Shown here: piece after piece, positions 6,309 to 9,588 of the stretch | How positions within the stretch are numbered: position 1 is the stretch's first letter | Layout of the letters: the number at the start of each line of letters is the position of its first letter | NCBI GenBank assembly: GCA_903939355.1 | Contig: CAJAHC010000430.1 | Coordinates: 1-9,588 of the forward strand | Reading direction: 5' to 3' | Length of the DNA stretch: 9,588 nt | Source: an uncultured Methylococcaceae bacterium | Lineage (GTDB): Bacteria > Pseudomonadota > Gammaproteobacteria > Methylococcales > Methylomonadaceae | Translations under genes and position numbers: made by a program | Notes under the pieces: generated by a model | Told to the model about the DNA's origin: nothing | The model's database searches: none | The model's input: the letters and a program-made list of their open reading frames with translations, nothing else

Positions 6309-6577
6309 CGAAGTGAATATTTTTAGTCGCCGTATAGCCGTAGGGTGTATTTAAAATGCGGTTAATGATTGCCGTAATTAGCTCTGTTTATCTACATTGT
6401 CTTAATATATGCTTACAACAACACTGATGTAGGTAGCATCTAGGACATTTCTGGCACGCACTACGCTAATGTTGTCTTGCGCTACTGAGTAATAAAGAGG
6501 CTGAGCTTTTTTACTTGAATCGGTGGTGTATTTTTAGGCTAGTTCAAGCCCGCTTCCCTGCGAACTTATTTAGTTAA
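6309..6577. other. 269-base intergenic region, possible dispersed-repeat debris
   Basis: No convincing gene is visible. The stretch AGCGATAGCGAAG (6301-6313) and CCGTAGGGTGTATTT (6338-6352) look like pieces of the common intergenic repeat type with GTAGGGTGTATT and AGCGATAGCG halves, but they are not arranged as a clean palindrome. A minus-strand open frame at 6402-6533 (43 codons, no ATG) and a 23-codon plus-strand frame at 6356 are too weak to call. A short GGCT (6537-6540) / AGCC (6547-6550) inverted repeat downstream of ettA is a very weak terminator candidate. Confidence 0.3.
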
Positions 6578-8242
6578 CTAAGACAGTTTTTTATATTTAA
6601 GTCTTTTAGGGTTATCAGCGTCACTGCCTAAGCGGCGATGGCGATCAGCCTCATAATCTTCATAGTTGCCTTCAAACCAAACTACTTGGCTGTCGCCTTC
6701 AAAAGCGAGCATGTGTGTGGCAATTCTATCCAGAAACCAACGATCATGCGATATGACGACCGCACAACCGGGGAAGGCGAGCAGGGCTTCTTCCAAGGCG
6801 CGCAGAGTTTCAACGTCTAAATCATTGGTGGGTTCATCCAGTAACAACACATTGCCACCGGTTTTAAGTAATTTGGCTAAATGGACGCGGTTACGTTCAC
6901 CACCTGATAAATCACCAATACGTTTGCCTTGGTCGGCACCTTTAAAGTTAAAACGACCGACGTAAGCGCGGGAAGGTGTTTCGTATTTGCCGACGGTGAT
7001 CATATCCAATCCATCCGAAATTTCTTCAAAAACAGTTTTCTTAGGGTCCAAGTCATCTCGTAACTGATCGACATAAGCCAGTTGAACGGTTTGTCCCAAC
7101 GTTAAGGTGCCGGAATCGGGGTGTTCGACACCTGCCATCATTCGAAACAGGGTTGTTTTACCGGCACCGTTAGGGCCGATGATACCGACGATACCGCCGG
7201 GTGGTAATTTAAAGCTCAAGCCGTTAATTAACAGTTTGTCGCCAAAGGCTTTGTTAATGTTGTCGGCTTCAAAGACGACATCGCCCAAACGCGGGCCGGG
7301 TGGTATGTATATTTCTTGGGTTTCATTACGTTTTTGCACATCCGTTGACGATAATTCTTCAAAGCGTGCCAAACGAGCTTTGCTTTTCGCATGGCGGCCT
7401 TTGGGATTGGTACGGACCCATTCCAATTCGTCTTTCATGGCTTTTTGGCGTGAAGATTCTTGTTTTTCTTCTTGCAACAAGCGATTGCTTTTTTGTTCTA
7501 ACCAACTGGAGTAATTGCCTTCCCAGGGAATGCCCGAGCCTCTATCCAGTTCCAAAATCCAGCCGGCAACATTGTCGAGAAAATAACGATCATGGGTTAC
7601 CGCAACTACAGTGCCTGGGTAATCATGCAGGAAGCGTTCCAACCAGGCCACTGATTCGGCGTCTAAATGGTTGGTCGGTTCATCCAGTAACAACATGTCA
7701 GGGTTGGATAATAATAAGCGGCATAGTGCCACACGGCGTTTTTCACCACCTGAAAGTTTGGTGACATCGGCATCCCAATCGGGCAAGCGCAAGGCATCGG
7801 CTGCAACTTCTAATCTGCGTTCCAGATTATGTCCGTCGCAGGCATTGATAATATCTTCCAGTTTTGCCTGATCAGCGGCCAGTTTGTCAAAATCGGCATC
7901 TGGGTCAGCATAGGCAGCATAAACGGCATCCAGTTGCATCAAGGCATTTTTAATGTCGGCAACGGATTCTTCGACATTGCCGCGCACGGTTTTCATGGGG
8001 TCTAATTGTGGTTCTTGTGGTAAGTAGCCAATATTAATACCTTTTTGCGGTATCGCTTCACCTTCGATTTCTGTATCGATGCCAGCCATGATGCGCAAAA
8101 GCGTTGATTTACCCGAGCCGTTTAAACCCAGTACGCCAATTTTTGCACCTGGAAAAAAAGACAAGGAAATGTCTTTAAGGATGTATTTTTTGGGTGGGAC
8201 AATTTTGCCGATCCGATTCATTGAATAAATGTATTGCGCCAT
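6578..8242 (-). CDS. ettA: energy-dependent translational throttle protein EttA (ABC-F ATPase)
   Basis: EttA is a cytosolic ABC-F protein that binds the ribosomal E site and couples the ATP/ADP state to early translation elongation. The 554-residue protein (E. coli has 555) has no membrane segment. Domain 1 has Walker [10 protein letters not shown] (39-47), signature LSGGEKRR (163-170) and Walker [12 protein letters not shown] with catalytic Glu188. The arm insertion lies at about 95-140. The P-site-tRNA-interacting linker at about 240-320 includes [17 protein letters not shown]. Domain 2 has Walker [10 protein letters not shown] (356-364), signature LSGGERNR (445-452) and Walker [12 protein letters not shown] with Glu470. 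Both catalytic glutamates fall at the same residue numbers as in E. coli. The N-terminus [13 protein letters not shown] matches the family, so the start is firm, although no Shine-Dalgarno sequence is visible in the AT-rich leader. Confidence 0.97.
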   Translation of the reverse strand: MAQYIYSMNRIGKIVPPKKYILKDISLSFFPGAKIGVLGLNGSGKSTLLRIMAGIDTEIEGEAIPQKGINIGYLPQEPQLDPMKTVRGNVEESVADIKNALMQLDAVYAAYADPDADFDKLAADQAKLEDIINACDGHNLERRLEVAADALRLPDWDADVTKLSGGEKRRVALCRLLLSNPDMLLLDEPTNHLDAESVAWLERFLHDYPGTVVAVTHDRYFLDNVAGWILELDRGSGIPWEGNYSSWLEQKSNRLLQEEKQESSRQKAMKDELEWVRTNPKGRHAKSKARLARFEELSSTDVQKRNETQEIYIPPGPRLGDVVFEADNINKAFGDKLLINGLSFKLPPGGIVGIIGPNGAGKTTLFRMMAGVEHPDSGTLTLGQTVQLAYVDQLRDDLDPKKTVFEEISDGLDMITVGKYETPSRAYVGRFNFKGADQGKRIGDLSGGERNRVHLAKLLKTGGNVLLLDEPTNDLDVETLRALEEALLAFPGCAVVISHDRWFLDRIATHMLAFEGDSQVVWFEGNYEDYEADRHRRLGSDADNPKRLKYKKLS

Positions 8243-8340
8243 AATATTTAGTTAAATAGTTTAAGATTTATAAAAAGTTGACGTGATGGTGGTTATTATT
8301 CCATGTTATTGAATAATTATTAAGTATTGATGTGGGAGAG

Positions 8341-8357
8341 ATCCTAATACAAAGGAT
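8341..8357. repeat. small inverted repeat in the divergent ettA/hydrolase spacer
   Basis: ATCCT (8341-8345) and AGGAT (8353-8357) pair across a seven-base loop in the 253-base spacer between the two divergent genes. A perfect TATAAT follows at 8375-8380 on the plus strand without a matching -35. These could be an operator and promoter for the hydrolase gene, but the support is thin. Confidence 0.2.
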
Positions 8358-8471
8358 GTTTGTACTTGCAATAATATAATTAACAACCATATTGCAGTAA
8401 TGTCGATTTAGTTGATGGTTTGTCATCTTGTTCATTACAATAGTCTAAAATCAGACGTTTAAACTAATATT

Positions 8472-8494
8472 TACCTGTTAAGGTAGTCTACCTT
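8472..8494 (+). promoter_or_regulatory. overlapping hairpins covering the ribosome binding site
   Basis: Three short arms lie just before the ATG at 8496: TACCT (8472-8476), AGGTA (8481-8485) and TACCT (8489-8493). The middle arm can pair with either neighbour. The downstream pairing extends to AAGGTA/TACCTT, six pairs with a three-base GTC loop. The middle arm holds the only Shine-Dalgarno-like AAGG, 12 bases before the start. Both hairpins would hide it, so translation may be reduced or conditionally controlled. The geometry is seen directly; the function is inferred. Confidence 0.4.
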
Positions 8495-8495
8495 T

Positions 8496-8993
8496 ATGCA
8501 CAAGCTCGTTATCTACAATCATGGTAAAGACAGTATTCCGTGGGGTGAAAAGACCTATGCGTTAGCGGAAGTGGCTAAACGTCATGCGTATACTTTTATC
8601 AGTCCCGATTACCAAGCCAGTAATGATCCGGATCTTCGCGTCAAGCAATTGTTGGCTATGGATTTGTCTACCTATCAAGATATTATTTTAGTCGGCTCCA
8701 GTATGGGCGCTTATATCGTTACGGTGGCTGCAAAGAGTATCAAGCCCAACGGCCTATTTTTAATTGCTCCGGCATTTTATCTGCCGGGTTATCAGTGCAC
8801 TGAATTTAAGCCAAATTGTAAACGTATCGACGTGTTTCATGGTTGGCAAGACGAAGTAGTGCCGCCTGAAAATAGTTGGCGATTTTGTCAGCAACACCAA
8901 GCAAACTTGCATATGTTGGATTCGGATCATCGGTTGCTCAGTGTTTTACCTATTATGGCTGATGCTTTTGATCGTTTTTTAGACCATTGCTGA
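8496..8993 (+). CDS. small alpha/beta-fold hydrolase
   Basis: This is a 165-residue, probably cytosolic protein with the layout of a compact serine alpha/beta hydrolase. It has an opening strand and oxyanion-region motif LVIYNHGKDS (4-13), the nucleophile elbow GSSMGA (67-72) with Ser69, Asp119 in FHGWQDEVVPP, and His145 in DSDHRLL, in the proper Ser-Asp-His order. It is short for the fold because the cap domain is absent, resembling the small YqiA/YdeN-like esterase group. The substrate cannot be predicted. The gene is divergent from ettA, and its start lies directly behind a hairpin that overlaps the ribosome binding site. The next gene starts 75 bases downstream and may be in the same transcript. 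Confidence 0.85.
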   Translation: MHKLVIYNHGKDSIPWGEKTYALAEVAKRHAYTFISPDYQASNDPDLRVKQLLAMDLSTYQDIILVGSSMGAYIVTVAAKSIKPNGLFLIAPAFYLPGYQCTEFKPNCKRIDVFHGWQDEVVPPENSWRFCQQHQANLHMLDSDHRLLSVLPIMADAFDRFLDHC

Positions 8994-9068
8994 TAGGTCC
9001 AAGCACGTCGTTATGGCTTTACTTAAATGTCGAATAAACGTTTCTTCAATCATGGAAGCTTTACTTTG

Positions 9069-9588
9069 ATGCTTCGTTTAATGCTGATTTTTTTGTGGGT
9101 ATTAGTTGCCTGCACAGCGGTCACTCCAAAAAATGGTGACAATATTTGCGCTACTTTTAAAGAAAAAGATGATTGGTATGATGAAGCAAAAGATTCTTAT
9201 CAAAAATGGGGGGTTCCTGTGTATGTACAAATGGCAATTATGCACCAGGAGTCTCATTTTGTTGCTGATGCAAGACCCCCTCGTGAAATGTTATTAGGGT
9301 TTATACCTTGGTTTAGACCGACAAGTGCTTATGGCTATGCGCAAGCAGTCGATGGGACATGGGACGATTATCTCGATGATGCAGGCGGTTGGTTTGCTGA
9401 TCGCGATGATTTTTCTGATGCCATTGATTTTATAGGTTGGTATAGCAATTCAAGTCATGCCAAATTGGGTATTTCTAAATGGGATGCCAGAAACTTATAC
9501 TTAGCCTACCATGAAGGACATAATGGTTTTAAGCATAAAACTCATTTAAGAAATGTAACGTTAAAGCACGTCGCTGATAAAGTCGCAA
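9069..9588 (+). CDS. lipoprotein with SLT lytic-transglycosylase-like domain (3' end outside window)
   Basis: The frame stays open for 173 codons to the window edge. It begins with a lipoprotein signal, MLRLMLIFLWVLVAC, whose lipobox Leu-Val-Ala-Cys15 predicts lipidation and envelope location. The following sequence has the lysozyme-like pattern of an SLT-type peptidoglycan lytic transglycosylase family: VQMAIMHQESHF with probable catalytic Glu61, ARPPREMLLGFIPW, SAYGYAQAVDGTW (86-98), DRDDFSDAIDFIGWY and LYLAYHEGHNGF. These enzymes cleave murein glycan strands, forming 1,6-anhydro ends. GGAAG about ten bases upstream supports the ATG at 9069. An in-frame ATG at 9027 would add 14 residues (MSNKRFFNHGSFTL) but has no ribosome binding site. 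The protein is probably near complete, since the family is only slightly longer than what is seen. Confidence 0.82.
   Translation, partial: MLRLMLIFLWVLVACTAVTPKNGDNICATFKEKDDWYDEAKDSYQKWGVPVYVQMAIMHQESHFVADARPPREMLLGFIPWFRPTSAYGYAQAVDGTWDDYLDDAGGWFADRDDFSDAIDFIGWYSNSSHAKLGISKWDARNLYLAYHEGHNGFKHKTHLRNVTLKHVADKVA

Noticed and set aside
6402..6533. 43-codon minus-strand open frame with protein-like sequence (AQDNISVVRARNVLDATYIS)
   Set aside because: There is no start codon apart from an internal GTG, no ribosome binding site and no recognised family. It may be a gene remnant, but the length is within chance.
6638..7871. Several long open frames on the plus strand opposite ettA
   Set aside because: They are antisense to a strongly supported, fully conserved gene, have no ribosome binding sites or recognisable domains, and arise from the codon pattern of ettA.
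9106..9297. 63-codon frame inside the lytic-transglycosylase-like lipoprotein
   Set aside because: It is out of frame with a gene that has a clear lipobox and family motifs.

Overview
The window looks like chromosomal DNA of an AT-rich gammaproteobacterium. The EttA protein is very close in length and motif spacing to the E. coli one, and the IS5-type transposase, Sel1-repeat remnant and SLT-type lipoprotein fit that group. A methanotroph-like (Methylococcales) host is possible, but this is a guess from general gene style and not shown by the sequence. No rRNA, tRNA, CRISPR array, origin or prophage module was seen.

Layout. Positions 1-210 are the 5' end of an IS5-family insertion sequence on the minus strand, cut by the window edge: the transposase N-terminus plus a probable terminal inverted repeat. 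About 115 bases beyond the IS end lies an arsenic gene pair on the plus strand, arsS (326-1291) and arsM (1325-2443), separated by 33 bases and probably one operon. ArsM methylates arsenite using S-adenosylmethionine. ArsS, a radical-SAM enzyme, adds a 5'-deoxyadenosyl group to the dimethylated product. Together they are the known entry to arsenosugar biosynthesis. Facing them on the minus strand is a metabolite:H+ symporter-type MFS transporter (2575-3831) of unknown substrate.

At 4121-5353 a signal-peptide-bearing protein fuses a periplasmic glutaredoxin/thioredoxin-fold domain (CPHC) to a six-helix CcdA/DsbD-like membrane domain. It probably carries reducing power across the inner membrane to the periplasm. 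The next 1.2 kb (5354-6577) is a scrapyard: a small unrecognised minus-strand ORF, a Sel1-repeat C-terminal fragment without its front half, several small inverted repeats, and a 59-residue stand-alone Cys-rich domain like the N-terminal metal-binding domain of copper-type P-type ATPases (6129-6308).

The right side is ordinary housekeeping: ettA, an ABC-F translation factor (6578-8242, minus), a small serine alpha/beta hydrolase transcribed divergently (8496-8993), and the start of a lipoprotein with an SLT lytic-transglycosylase-like domain that runs off the right edge (9069-9588).

No clearly new defence or mobile system is visible. The best leads are the ArsM C-terminal Cys-rich extension paired with ArsS, the redoxin-CcdA fusion with two extra linker cysteines, the orphan metal-binding microprotein, and alternative hairpins over the ribosome binding site of the hydrolase gene.
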